Shown: positions 27,018 through 35,322 of the stretch, in pieces
Layout of the letters: every line of letters starts with the position of its first letter
Position numbering within the stretch: the first letter of the stretch is position 1
NCBI RefSeq assembly: GCF_900105055.1
Contig: NZ_FNTA01000004.1
Coordinates: 6,727,501-6,791,500, forward strand
Source of the DNA: Amycolatopsis lurida
GTDB taxonomy: Bacteria; Actinomycetota; Actinomycetes; Mycobacteriales; Pseudonocardiaceae
Length of the DNA stretch: 64,000 bases
Direction of reading: 5' to 3'
The notes under the pieces: generated by a model
Seen by the model: the letters and a program-made list of their open reading frames with translations, nothing else
Told to the model about the DNA's origin: nothing
Databases searched by the model: none
Made by a program: the position numbers and the translations under genes

Positions 27018-27986
27018 ATGAGCTTGATCTGGCGCCCGCTGACCATGGACGACATGCCGCGACTGGCCGAGACCTTCGCCGAGGCGGAGCGTGTCGAGCC
27101 GATCGAGGAGCACTACAGCGCGGAAGATCTCGCCGAAGAGATCGGTACGCCGACCGTCGACCTGCCGACGGCGTCCACCAGCGCCTGGGACGGCGACACC
27201 CTGGTCGCTTACGGTCTGCTCCGGAAGCGTGACGCGGCGGATCCGGTGCACATGATGCGAGTCGAGACGCTCGTCCACCCCGCGTACCGCGACGACGCGA
27301 TCGCCGCGCGTCTCACCGGCTGGTTCGAGGAGGCGGGCAAGGAGCTTCACGCGAAATCCCACCCGGACGTACCGCTGGAACTGCACGCCGCGGCCAACAC
27401 CAAGCAGCGCTGGCTCTCCGAGGTACTCGTGGACGCCGGGTACGAGCACGCCCGATGGTTCGTCGACATGCGGGCGGACCTCGGCTCGATCCCGCCGGCC
27501 AAGCCGCTGCCCGAAGAGTTCCCGCTCGTCGCGTACGAGCAGAAGTACGAGGCGCTCACGCTGCGTTCCCGTAACGAGACCTTCGCCGACCACTGGGGAA
27601 GCACGGAGCAGTCCCCGGAGGCCTGGCGGCATCTGATCGTCGGTGCGAAGGACTTCCAGCCGCACCTGTCGTTCCTGCTGCTGAGCCCGGACAGGGACCG
27701 GGTGGTCGCGATGGTGCTGAGCGCCCACTTCGCCTCCGATACGGCGGCCACCGGTGTGAAGGATCTGTACGTCAGCCACGTCGCGACCGACGCGGGCCTT
27801 CGCGGGCGCGGGATCGCGGGCGCGCTGCTCGGGCACACGCTCGCCCAGGCCAAGGCCGACGGTTTCCAGCGGGCTTCGCTCAACGTCGACCAGGACAACA
27901 CCCATCGTGCCCTCGGCGTCTACGAGCGTGTCGGGTTCAGCGAGTTCCAGCGCTGGGCCGGGTACGTGAAGCCCGTTCCGACCTGA
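27018..27986 (+). CDS. Two-domain GNAT acetyltransferase
   Basis: 322 residues from ATG 27018. Two GNAT folds in tandem, an MshD-like arrangement: the N-terminal one has VETLVHPAYRDDAIAARL (about 90-110), the C-terminal one is better preserved with VSHVATDAGLRGRGIAGALLGH and NVDQDNTHRALGVYERVGF. The substrate is unknown; mycothiol synthase has the same layout, but the resemblance seen here is to the fold, not to specific MshD residues. Confidence 0.85.
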   Translation: MSLIWRPLTMDDMPRLAETFAEAERVEPIEEHYSAEDLAEEIGTPTVDLPTASTSAWDGDTLVAYGLLRKRDAADPVHMMRVETLVHPAYRDDAIAARLTGWFEEAGKELHAKSHPDVPLELHAAANTKQRWLSEVLVDAGYEHARWFVDMRADLGSIPPAKPLPEEFPLVAYEQKYEALTLRSRNETFADHWGSTEQSPEAWRHLIVGAKDFQPHLSFLLLSPDRDRVVAMVLSAHFASDTAATGVKDLYVSHVATDAGLRGRGIAGALLGHTLAQAKADGFQRASLNVDQDNTHRALGVYERVGFSEFQRWAGYVKPVPT

Positions 27987-28060
27987 CCGGTTGTCACCCG
28001 AAAGGGCGGATTTCGGTACAGTCGATCTTCTCGGATGAGATCGCTGGGGGTGGTAGGGCG

Positions 28061-28996
28061 TTGCCGGTTTCCGCACGCCTCGGCTGGCACGACCTGCCGT
28101 CGGCGACGCGTGACGCCGTGGAGCGTGAACTCGGGTCGGCGGTCCGTCGTTCGTTGTGGCAGACCCCGGAGTTCGACGGTGGTGTCGCCGCGCGGCTCGA
28201 ACTCGAGCGCGATCATCGCTGGGTCTTCCTGAAGGCGATCCCGGTGGGCAGTCCGCGCGCGGGCGGCTACCGGACGGAGGCCGCCATCGCGCGACGGCTT
28301 CCCCCGGAGGCGCCCACGCCGAAGCTTCTGTCCTTTGTGGATGGCGAGTGGCTGGTGCTCGCGTTCGCCGACTTCGACGGCACCAGGCCGAACCTGCGCC
28401 CGGGATCGCCGGACCTCTCCGCGGTACTGGCCACCTTCGGCGCGCTCGGGCGCACGCTCACGCCGTGCCCGCTGCCCGACGTCCCGGACGCTCTCGACGA
28501 TCTCGGCCCGCTCCTGCGCGGCTGGCACGAACTGGCGAAGGAGCCGCCGGACGACCTCGACGGCTGGGCCGTCCGCAACCTCGACCGGCTCGTCCAGCTG
28601 GAGACGTCCTGGCATCCCTGGTCGGCCGGGGACACGTTGCTGCACAACGACATCCAGCCCGAGTACCTGGTGCGAACCGGCCCGGGCCGGGTGCTGGTCA
28701 CCAATTGGCGTTACCCGGCGCGGGGCGCGGGCTGGCTCGACCTGGTCGCGCTCGTCCCGTACCTGCTCGACGCCGGGCACGAGCCCGCCGACGTCGACCG
28801 CCTGCTCCGGCGGCGCCCCGTGCTGGCCGGTGTCCCGGTCTGGGCGGTCACCGCGTTCGGTGTCGCGCTGGCCGGGCATGCCGAACGAGCGTCCCGGCTA
28901 CCGGAGCCGCCCGCGACTACGGGGGTCCGCGCGGCGCAGCGTCGTCTCGCCGCGGCGATGCGTGACTGGCTCGCTTACCGGACGCACTGGCAGTAG
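28061..28996 (+). CDS. Degenerate aminoglycoside phosphotransferase-like protein
   Basis: 311 residues from TTG 28061 behind GGGGGTGG. The APH/choline-kinase fold is recognisable: VFLKAIP (ATP lysine), then LLHNDIQPEYLV where the family has HGDxHPGN, and LVTNWRYPARGAGWLDL where it has IDW or IDF. The catalytic Asp is kept, but the following Asn is Tyr and the metal-binding Asp is Asn. It may be a pseudokinase or have altered chemistry. No better start was found upstream. Confidence 0.75.
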   Translation: MPVSARLGWHDLPSATRDAVERELGSAVRRSLWQTPEFDGGVAARLELERDHRWVFLKAIPVGSPRAGGYRTEAAIARRLPPEAPTPKLLSFVDGEWLVLAFADFDGTRPNLRPGSPDLSAVLATFGALGRTLTPCPLPDVPDALDDLGPLLRGWHELAKEPPDDLDGWAVRNLDRLVQLETSWHPWSAGDTLLHNDIQPEYLVRTGPGRVLVTNWRYPARGAGWLDLVALVPYLLDAGHEPADVDRLLRRRPVLAGVPVWAVTAFGVALAGHAERASRLPEPPATTGVRAAQRRLAAAMRDWLAYRTHWQ

Positions 28997-29008
28997 CGCC
29001 TCGCCCGG

Positions 29009-29054
29009 CTCGTGAGTGGCTAGGACGGTTCTAACCGTCCTTACCCCTCACGAG
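29009..29054. repeat. Intergenic palindrome, family A (diverged copy)
   Basis: 22-nt arms (29009-29030, 29033-29054) around CT, matching at 19 of 22. The left arm is CTCGTGAGTGGCTAGGACGG plus TT. It lies between convergent genes, and its right arm encodes the C-terminal LVRGKDG and stop of the dehydrogenase on the minus strand. Confidence 0.88.
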
Positions 29055-29945
29055 GTTCAGCGGCTCCTGACCGGCGGCGTACCGGCGCAACTGCTCGGCG
29101 ACCAAGCGCTTCGCGCGCGGGTAGAACGACGCCGACCCACCCGCGATATGCGGCGTGATGATCACTCCCGGCGCGGTCCACAGAGGATGCCCGGCGGGAA
29201 GCGGTTCCGGATCGACGACGTCCAGCGCGGCGCGCAGCCGCCCGGAGACGGCCTCGGCCGTGAGCGCGTCGGTATCGATCGCCGAGCCTCGCCCGACGTT
29301 CACCACCAGGGCGCCGTCCGGCAGCGCCGCGAGCTCCGCGGCACCCACCAGGCCCATGGTCGCAGGCGTTTCGGGCAGGATCAGGACCACGATGTCGGCG
29401 GACGGCAGCAGTTCCGCCAGTTCGCCCACGCCGTGCACACGCTCCGCGGGCCGGGCCGTGCTCGCCACCCTGGTCACGATCGCTTCGGCCGCGACCAGCT
29501 GCCGCTCGATGGCCTGGCCGATCGAGCCGTGGCCGACCAGCAGCACCCGGCTGTCGGCCAGCGACCGCGTGTGCTCGCGCTCCCACGACGCCGTCGCCTG
29601 CTGTGCGAACCAGCGCGGCAGATCCCGCTGCGACGCGTGGATCAGCGCCAGCGCGTGCTCGGCCACGCTGAGGTCGTGCAGGCCGCGACCGTTGGCGAGC
29701 CGCGCCCCCGCCGGCACCAGCGGGATCAGCTTCTCCACTCCGGCCGACAACGACTGCACGAGCTTCAGCGACGGAAGCCGCGAGAGCAGCTTCATCGGCT
29801 CGGCGCCGGTGTCGTACGGCAGCACGTAGACCTCGACGTCATCGAGGCCCTCGTCCGGCAGCGGCCCCCAGCCGTCGTAAAGCCGCGCGCTCAGGCCCTC
29901 GGGCAGCTCGATGTCGGACCAGGGCAGGATGGCTCGCTCCGTCAT
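29031..29945 (-). CDS. D-isomer 2-hydroxyacid dehydrogenase
   Basis: 304 residues from ATG 29945. NAD-binding VLLVGHGSIGQAIE is at about residues 135-150. The catalytic set is Arg in NVGRGSAID, Glu in DVVDPEPLPAGHPLW and His in TPHIAGG. Members reduce 2-keto acids or oxidise phosphoglycerate and similar substrates; this short form is of the hydroxypyruvate/glyoxylate reductase type. Its final seven codons and TAG are contributed by the adjacent palindrome. CAGAAT 6 nt upstream of the ATG could be a weak leaderless -10. Confidence 0.9.
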   Translation of the reverse strand: MTERAILPWSDIELPEGLSARLYDGWGPLPDEGLDDVEVYVLPYDTGAEPMKLLSRLPSLKLVQSLSAGVEKLIPLVPAGARLANGRGLHDLSVAEHALALIHASQRDLPRWFAQQATASWEREHTRSLADSRVLLVGHGSIGQAIERQLVAAEAIVTRVASTARPAERVHGVGELAELLPSADIVVLILPETPATMGLVGAAELAALPDGALVVNVGRGSAIDTDALTAEAVSGRLRAALDVVDPEPLPAGHPLWTAPGVIITPHIAGGSASFYPRAKRLVAEQLRRYAAGQEPLNLVRGKDG

Positions 29946-29973
29946 GCCGCCATTCTGACCATCGCGGCCTGCC

Positions 29974-30330
29974 TCAGCCCTCGTGGGTGGCCACGCAGAA
30001 TTCGTTGCCGACGGGATCGGCCAGCACCGTCCAGGTGAAGCCCGGCATCTCGTGCCTGTCCAGCTTCTTCGCACCCAATCCGATCAGACGCTCCACCTCC
30101 TTCTCCATGTCGTCGGTACCGAAGTCCATGTGGACCCGGTTCTTGCCCACCCGCTCCTCAGGCACACGCTGGAAGGCGAACACCGGCCCGTTCTCCTTCT
30201 TGGCGCGCAGGATCAGGAACTCGCCGTCGTGGTCCTGATCCACCTCGACCTCGAGCGCCTTCGTCCAGAACGCCGCGAGCCCGCGCGGATCCGCGCAGTC
30301 GATCGTGATCATGCCCAGCTCGATACCCAT
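29974..30330 (-). CDS. VOC-superfamily protein (glyoxalase/bleomycin-resistance fold)
   Basis: 118 residues, one paired beta-alpha-beta-beta-beta module set starting MGIELGMITIDCADPRGLAAFWTKAL and ending FTWTVLADPVGNEFCVATHEG with the usual terminal Glu-Phe-Cys pattern. Members bind metal or sequester small molecules. It is encoded just upstream of, and in line with, the dehydrogenase (28 nt gap), and has its own -10 box. Confidence 0.88.
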   Translation of the reverse strand: MGIELGMITIDCADPRGLAAFWTKALEVEVDQDHDGEFLILRAKKENGPVFAFQRVPEERVGKNRVHMDFGTDDMEKEVERLIGLGAKKLDRHEMPGFTWTVLADPVGNEFCVATHEG

Positions 30331-30336
30331 GGCGGC

Positions 30337-30342
30337 ACGCTA
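30337..30342 (-). promoter_or_regulatory. -10 box for leaderless VOC gene
   Basis: TAGCGT on the minus strand, 6 nt before ATG 30330. Confidence 0.5.
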
Positions 30343-30378
30343 GCGGCACCCACCGACAAAACCGGGCGCGCGCGATAA

Positions 30379-30413
30379 CCGGTTGAACCGGCCCGGGGCG
30401 GGGTGACTACGCT
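30379..30413 (+). promoter_or_regulatory. proS promoter with overlapping dyad
   Basis: TTGAAC (30383-30388), 19 nt, TACGCT (30408-30413). The -35 lies inside CCGGTT-G-AACCGG (30379-30391), a perfect dyad that could be an operator. The leader to the proS start would be about 37 nt. Confidence 0.45.
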
Positions 30414-30456
30414 GCGCAGAACGTCTCAGCACGTAATTCCAGCGAGGAGCCCAGAA

Positions 30457-32205
30457 GTGATCACCAGGATGTCGTCGTTGTTCCTTCGCACCCTGCGTGA
30501 GGATCCGGCGGACGCCGAGGTACCGAGCCACCGGCTCCTGGTACGCGCCGGCTACGTCCGCCGGGTGGCCCCGGGCGGCTACTCCTGGCTGCCGCTGGGC
30601 CTGCGGGTGCTGCGCCGTATCGAGAACGTCGTCCGCGAAGAGATGAACGCCATCGGCGCGCAGGAGATCCAGTTCCCCGCGCTGCTGCCGAAGGAGCCTT
30701 ACGAGGCCACCGGCCGTTGGACCGAGTACGGCGACGCGTTGTTCCGCCTCAAGGACCGCAAGGGCGCCGACTATCTGCTCGGCCCGACGCACGAAGAGCT
30801 CTTCGCGCTCACCGTGAAGGGTGAATACAGCTCGTACAAGGACTACCCGGTCGTCCTGTACCAAATCCAGACGAAGTACCGCGACGAGGCGCGCCCCCGC
30901 GCCGGCATCCTGCGCGGCCGCGAGTTCGTCATGAAGGACTCCTACTCCTTCGACCTCGACGACGAGGGCCTGACCAAGTCATACGAGCTGCACCGCCAGG
31001 CCTACACGAAGCTGTTCGACCGCCTCGGCATCGAGTACGTCGTCGTGAAGGCGACCTCCGGCGCGATGGGCGGCTCGGCCTCCGAGGAATTCCTCGCCGT
31101 CGCCGAGACGGGTGAGGACACCTACGTCCGCAGCACCGAATCGGGTTATGCGGCCAACGTCGAAGCGGTCACCACGCCCGCTCCCGAAGCCAAGCCGATC
31201 GAGGGACTGCCCGAGGCGAAGGTCCACCACACGCCGGACACCCCGACCATCGAGTCGCTGGTCTCGTTCCTGAACAACGCCGGCCTCGGCCGCACCTTCA
31301 CCGCCGCGGACACGCTCAAGAACGTCCTGGTGAAGACCCGCCAGCCGGGCGCGAAGGAGTGGGAGCTGCTGGCCATCGGCCTCCCCGGCGACCGCGAGGT
31401 CGACACCAAGCGTCTCGAAGCGTCGCTCGAGCCCGCCGAGTTCGAGCTGCTCGAAGAGGCCGACTTCGCCAAGAACCCCTTCCTCGTCAAGGGCTACATC
31501 GGCCCGAAGGCGCTGAAGGACAACGGCGTCCGCTACCTGCTCGACCCGCGTGTCGTCGACGGCACCGCCTGGGTCACCGGCGCCGACGAGCGCGATCACC
31601 ACGTGGTCGACCTGGTCGCGGGCCGCGACTTCACCGGTGACGGCACCATCGAGGCCGCCGAGGTCCGCGAGGGCGACGCGTCACCCGACGGCAAGGGCAC
31701 CCTGGTCGCCGCGCGCGGTATCGAGATCGGGCACATCTTCCAGCTGGGCCGCAAGTACGCGGACGCGTTCGAGCTCGACGCGCTGGGCCCCGACTCCAAG
31801 CCCATCCGCATCACCATGGGTTCCTACGGCGTCGGCGTCTCGCGGCTGGTCGGCGTGCTCGCCGAGCAGAACCACGACGACCTCGGCATCGTCTGGCCGC
31901 GCGAGGTCTCGCCGTTCGACGTGCACGTCGTCATCGCGGGCAAGGACGAGACGGTCGCCGCGGGCGCGGAGAAGCTCGCCGCCGAACTGGACGCCGCCGG
32001 CCTCGAGGTCGTCCTCGACGACCGCAAGGCCACCCCCGGCGTGAAGTTCGCGGACGCCGAACTCGTCGGTGTGCCGACGATCCTCGTCGTCGGGCGCGGC
32101 CTGGCGAACGGTGTCGTCGAGGTCAAGGACCGCCGCACCGGTGACCGTGAAGAGATCGCCGTCGACGCGGTCGTGGAGCACCTGGTCAAACTCGTCCGCT
32201 CGTAA
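30457..32205 (+). CDS. proS: Prolyl-tRNA synthetase (bacterial type with editing insertion)
   Basis: 582 residues from GTG 30457 (GAGGAG upstream), the same length as M. tuberculosis ProS. Class II motifs include LLGPTHEELF, motif 2 YRDEARPRAGILRGREFVMKD and motif 3 GSYGVGVSRLVG. The INS editing domain lies between motifs 2 and 3 (about 225-385), and an anticodon-binding domain ends the protein. It charges tRNA-Pro. The next gene starts inside its stop codon (TAATG). Confidence 0.97.
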   Translation: MITRMSSLFLRTLREDPADAEVPSHRLLVRAGYVRRVAPGGYSWLPLGLRVLRRIENVVREEMNAIGAQEIQFPALLPKEPYEATGRWTEYGDALFRLKDRKGADYLLGPTHEELFALTVKGEYSSYKDYPVVLYQIQTKYRDEARPRAGILRGREFVMKDSYSFDLDDEGLTKSYELHRQAYTKLFDRLGIEYVVVKATSGAMGGSASEEFLAVAETGEDTYVRSTESGYAANVEAVTTPAPEAKPIEGLPEAKVHHTPDTPTIESLVSFLNNAGLGRTFTAADTLKNVLVKTRQPGAKEWELLAIGLPGDREVDTKRLEASLEPAEFELLEEADFAKNPFLVKGYIGPKALKDNGVRYLLDPRVVDGTAWVTGADERDHHVVDLVAGRDFTGDGTIEAAEVREGDASPDGKGTLVAARGIEIGHIFQLGRKYADAFELDALGPDSKPIRITMGSYGVGVSRLVGVLAEQNHDDLGIVWPREVSPFDVHVVIAGKDETVAAGAEKLAAELDAAGLEVVLDDRKATPGVKFADAELVGVPTILVVGRGLANGVVEVKDRRTGDREEIAVDAVVEHLVKLVRS

Positions 32206-33140
32206 TGGGCCTTTTCGGCAAGAAGCGCCGGGATTCCCCGGGCTACGAGGACAACGCGGCGCTGGACGGGTTCGGGGGCTATCAGCCTTCGGACTCGTCC
32301 GGCTACACGCCTGCGCCCGAGACACCGGCTCCAGTCGAGCCGGAGCCGCAGAAGCCCGCGAAGCAGCCGATGTCGCGGAGCGGGCGAAGGGCCATGTACG
32401 GCTTCTTCGCGACGATCGGTGTCATCGCGGTCGCCGCTCTCTCGAACACCAGCGACCGGTCTTCGGACAGCAGCGCGCCGACCACCCGGGCCCCGGTCGT
32501 CTACACGCCTTCGCCTCGGGTCGTCGCGCCGCCGGTGACCGAAGGCTGGCAGTCGGTCGCCGGGAAGGACGGCGTGTACGCCTACGACGTCCCGCCGAAC
32601 TGGACGCCGAAACCCGGCACGATCCACGGCTGGGAGAAGGGCACCCAGGTCCCGGGCATCACCATGGTCGCCAGTGCGTTCGTCGGCGAGGGCTACTGCC
32701 CGCAGGAGAAGCGAAGCAGGCTCGGCGGCGCCGGCGTGGCGAACGTGAAGGTCTCCGATCCCGCCACCGCGGCGCGGAAGGCGGTCGACGATCTCGCCGT
32801 CAGCGCCTACAACCCGGAGAACGGCCCGCTGACCGCCAAGATCACCCCGGAACCGCCCCAGCCGACCGAGTTCACCCTCGCCACCGGCAAGAAGGTCCCT
32901 GCCAGCATCGTCCTCGCGGAGGTCGTCACCCCGCCGGGCCCGTGTGGCGCGCAGCGCGCCCTGGTCGGAGTGATCGCGCCGGAGCTGGGCGACGCCTCGG
33001 CGGCCCTGGCCGTCTATTCGGGCCAGGACGCGCCGGGCGGTGCTGATCGGGAGCTGATCCTGAAGATCCTCAAGACCTACCGGGGTGTCCCGGAGGCCGA
33101 CCGCAAGACCATCACGCCGCCGCCGTCGACGGTGCGCTGA
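32205..33140 (+). CDS. Membrane-anchored protein of the GWQ/YDVPPxW family (paralogue 1)
   Basis: 311 residues. A hydrophilic Pro-rich N-terminus (1-60), one membrane helix (about 63-80), a Ser/Thr/Pro linker, then an extracellular domain beginning TEGWQSVAGKDGVYAYDVPPNW and containing paired Cys (GYCPQ, GPCGAQ). Two other genes here (35323, 36171) have the same build and motifs. Function unknown. It overlaps the proS stop by 1 nt, so it is translationally coupled, and its 3' end overlaps the opposing synthase gene by 64 nt. Confidence 0.8.
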   Translation: MGLFGKKRRDSPGYEDNAALDGFGGYQPSDSSGYTPAPETPAPVEPEPQKPAKQPMSRSGRRAMYGFFATIGVIAVAALSNTSDRSSDSSAPTTRAPVVYTPSPRVVAPPVTEGWQSVAGKDGVYAYDVPPNWTPKPGTIHGWEKGTQVPGITMVASAFVGEGYCPQEKRSRLGGAGVANVKVSDPATAARKAVDDLAVSAYNPENGPLTAKITPEPPQPTEFTLATGKKVPASIVLAEVVTPPGPCGAQRALVGVIAPELGDASAALAVYSGQDAPGGADRELILKILKTYRGVPEADRKTITPPPSTVR

Positions 33141-35251
33141 GGCTTCTTGCCCGACCGCGCGAGCTTCGCCAGCCGCAGCAGCCCGGTGTTCGGCAGGTAC
33201 GCCCGGCCGAGCGCGATCCCGATCCGCGGCAGATCCGCCTCGTCGCGGAACGCGAGGTACAGCGGCACGTGGCGCGGCTGGAACTTCGCCTTGAACGCGT
33301 GCAGCGAACGGAAGCCGTAGAACGGCTCCATCATCGTGCCGAGCGCGTCCAGCACCCGCTCGACGGCGTGCGCGGGTTCGCCGGAGCTCGCCAGCGGGGC
33401 GCCGGACAGCGAGACGAACTTCGCGCCTTCCTCGCGGAAGGCCAGGCACGACGACGCGATCAGGAACTCCATCGACGGGCGGAACCCGTCGGCGCGTTTG
33501 CGCATGACGTCGAGTGTCCAGCCGCCGATCGCGCCCGCGCCGGTGTACACCGGCAGCCACGACGTCACACCGTGGACCACGCCGTCGGCGTCCACCGCGA
33601 GACCCACGCGGGTCTCGGGATCCATCGCCTCGTCGACGCCGCCGAGGGTGAAGCCCATCTCCGGCATGCCCTTGTCGCTGATCCACTCCTCGGAGATCGC
33701 GCGGACCTGCGAGATCACCGCGCGCGGCTGGTCGGCGAGCCGGACGAGCCGGAACTCGATGCCGTCCTTCTTGGCCCGGTTGAGCGCGGTCCGCACGTCC
33801 TGCCAGCGCTTGCCGCGGAACTCGAGGGTTTCCAGTTCGATCAGGGTGTCCTCGGCGACCTGGACCTGCTTCCAGCCGAGCTCTTCGGTCTTGGCGGTGG
33901 TTTCGCCGGTGGCGGAGAACAGGCACGGCACGAGACCGGTGTTCTCGCACATCGTGATGAACTCGGCGATCGTCCGGTCGGCGGCGCCGTCCGGGGCGAT
34001 CGGGTCGCCGAGCGCGATGGCGACCCCGGCGTGCCGCCGGTAGGCGAGGTAGGACTTGCCGTCCGCGGCCACGAAGTACGAGTTCTGCGGCCAGGTCGTC
34101 ATCCACGAAAGGGTGCTTCCGCCATGGCGGCTGAGCAGCGTGCGGGCCAGCGCGGGGTTGCCCATCCGGCCGAGACGGCGGCACTTCCGCCGCGACGGCA
34201 CGCGGAAGGCGCCGCGCGAAGAGACCAGCAGGGCGAATTCGACCGTCCAGAGCAGGTTGTCCACGAAGAACAGCGGCGGATCCACCACGCCGGCGTCCTC
34301 GCCGAAGATCTCCGCCAGCGTGAGCACCCCGCCGTAGACCATCACCTGCAGGATGACGAAGGAGGTCAGGATCATCGCGCACCACCAGGCGACCTGGCTG
34401 CCCTTGCGCAGGCCGTTCATGATCGGCACCACGATCAGGCACAGGACGACGACTTCCCAGGTGGACAGCGAAAGCTCTTCGGACGAACCGAAGGGACCGT
34501 TGCCCGGTACGAAGGACATCACCAGTTCGGCGACCGTCAGCACCAGCAGGCCCGCCATGACGTAGAACCGCCACTCGCGCAGGCTCGGCCTCCGCTCGCG
34601 TGAGGAATCCTTGGCACCGAGGAACTTCCGGCCGAACGGCAGGGCGAGGACGAGGGCGAAGAAGTGCACGAGGTCGGCGAGTGTGCCGACGAAGATGATC
34701 GCGACCCCGGCGTAGACGCACAGCCCGGCGCGCAACCGCAGGCGCCACGGCGGGCGCAGGGTCGCACTGGCGACCGCGACCGCGGCGAGAGCGCCGCCGG
34801 AGAACCCGACGTCGAGGCTGCCCGCGATCCGCTCCGCCCATTCCCAGCCGGAGTTGCGGCTCAGCGCCAGGAACTGGACCGCCACCAGCACGCTGACGAA
34901 CTGGCCGCCGATGGCGACGGCCATCGCCCGCCGGGTGCCGAGCCGCCATTCCGCGAACCCGGCGAACAACGCGAAGCTGAGCACCATCGGCAGGTAGTAC
35001 AGCGGGACGACCGCGAACAGCGGTCCGGTGAACAAGGTCCACCACCGGCCTGATTCGAGCGACGGCAGCCCATACGCGATGTACGGGTACGCCGCGCGGT
35101 CCTCGGCGGCCGACCAGAGCGCGCCCGTGGCCAAGGCGAGCGCGAGCATGGTCAGCGTGACGAGGCTGGTGAAAGGCAGCCGGTGCCTCAGCACCGTGAT
35201 GATCTTGCGCGTCCGGCCCGGCGCGGCCGTCCCGCTTCCCCCTTTTGGCAT
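33077..35251 (-). CDS. Lysyl-phosphatidylglycerol synthase-like membrane protein (rhomboid-like N-terminus plus DUF2156)
   Basis: 724 residues from ATG 35251. The first ~300 residues hold seven or more membrane helices in a rhomboid-like arrangement; the C-terminal half is a DUF2156 aminoacyl-transferase domain of the MprF/LysX type (NSYFVAADGKSYLAYRRHAGVAIALGDP, RTALNRAKKDGIEFR, GWTLDVMRKRADGFRPSMEFLI). Such enzymes move lysine or alanine from tRNA to phosphatidylglycerol and reduce sensitivity to cationic peptides. The aminoacyl donor cannot be told here. Related envelope proteins are encoded on both sides. Confidence 0.85.
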   Translation of the reverse strand: MPKGGSGTAAPGRTRKIITVLRHRLPFTSLVTLTMLALALATGALWSAAEDRAAYPYIAYGLPSLESGRWWTLFTGPLFAVVPLYYLPMVLSFALFAGFAEWRLGTRRAMAVAIGGQFVSVLVAVQFLALSRNSGWEWAERIAGSLDVGFSGGALAAVAVASATLRPPWRLRLRAGLCVYAGVAIIFVGTLADLVHFFALVLALPFGRKFLGAKDSSRERRPSLREWRFYVMAGLLVLTVAELVMSFVPGNGPFGSSEELSLSTWEVVVLCLIVVPIMNGLRKGSQVAWWCAMILTSFVILQVMVYGGVLTLAEIFGEDAGVVDPPLFFVDNLLWTVEFALLVSSRGAFRVPSRRKCRRLGRMGNPALARTLLSRHGGSTLSWMTTWPQNSYFVAADGKSYLAYRRHAGVAIALGDPIAPDGAADRTIAEFITMCENTGLVPCLFSATGETTAKTEELGWKQVQVAEDTLIELETLEFRGKRWQDVRTALNRAKKDGIEFRLVRLADQPRAVISQVRAISEEWISDKGMPEMGFTLGGVDEAMDPETRVGLAVDADGVVHGVTSWLPVYTGAGAIGGWTLDVMRKRADGFRPSMEFLIASSCLAFREEGAKFVSLSGAPLASSGEPAHAVERVLDALGTMMEPFYGFRSLHAFKAKFQPRHVPLYLAFRDEADLPRIGIALGRAYLPNTGLLRLAKLARSGKKPQRTVDGGGVMVLRSASGTPR

Positions 35252-35258
35252 GGAACTC

Positions 35259-35264
35259 AAATTA
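35259..35264 (-). promoter_or_regulatory. -10 box for leaderless synthase gene
   Basis: TAATTT on the minus strand, 7 nt before ATG 35251. This supports 35251 over the in-frame TTG at 35260. Confidence 0.45.
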
Positions 35265-35322
35265 GGCCCGGGAGGTGCTCGGACACATCCGGCACGGGAC
35301 CCATTTTTCCCTTAGGGGAGTG

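Noticed and set aside
31824..35045. A 1073-codon minus-strand frame
   Set aside because: It runs through proS antisense and out of frame across the synthase gene; the composition is Arg/Gly-rich and no motif is present.
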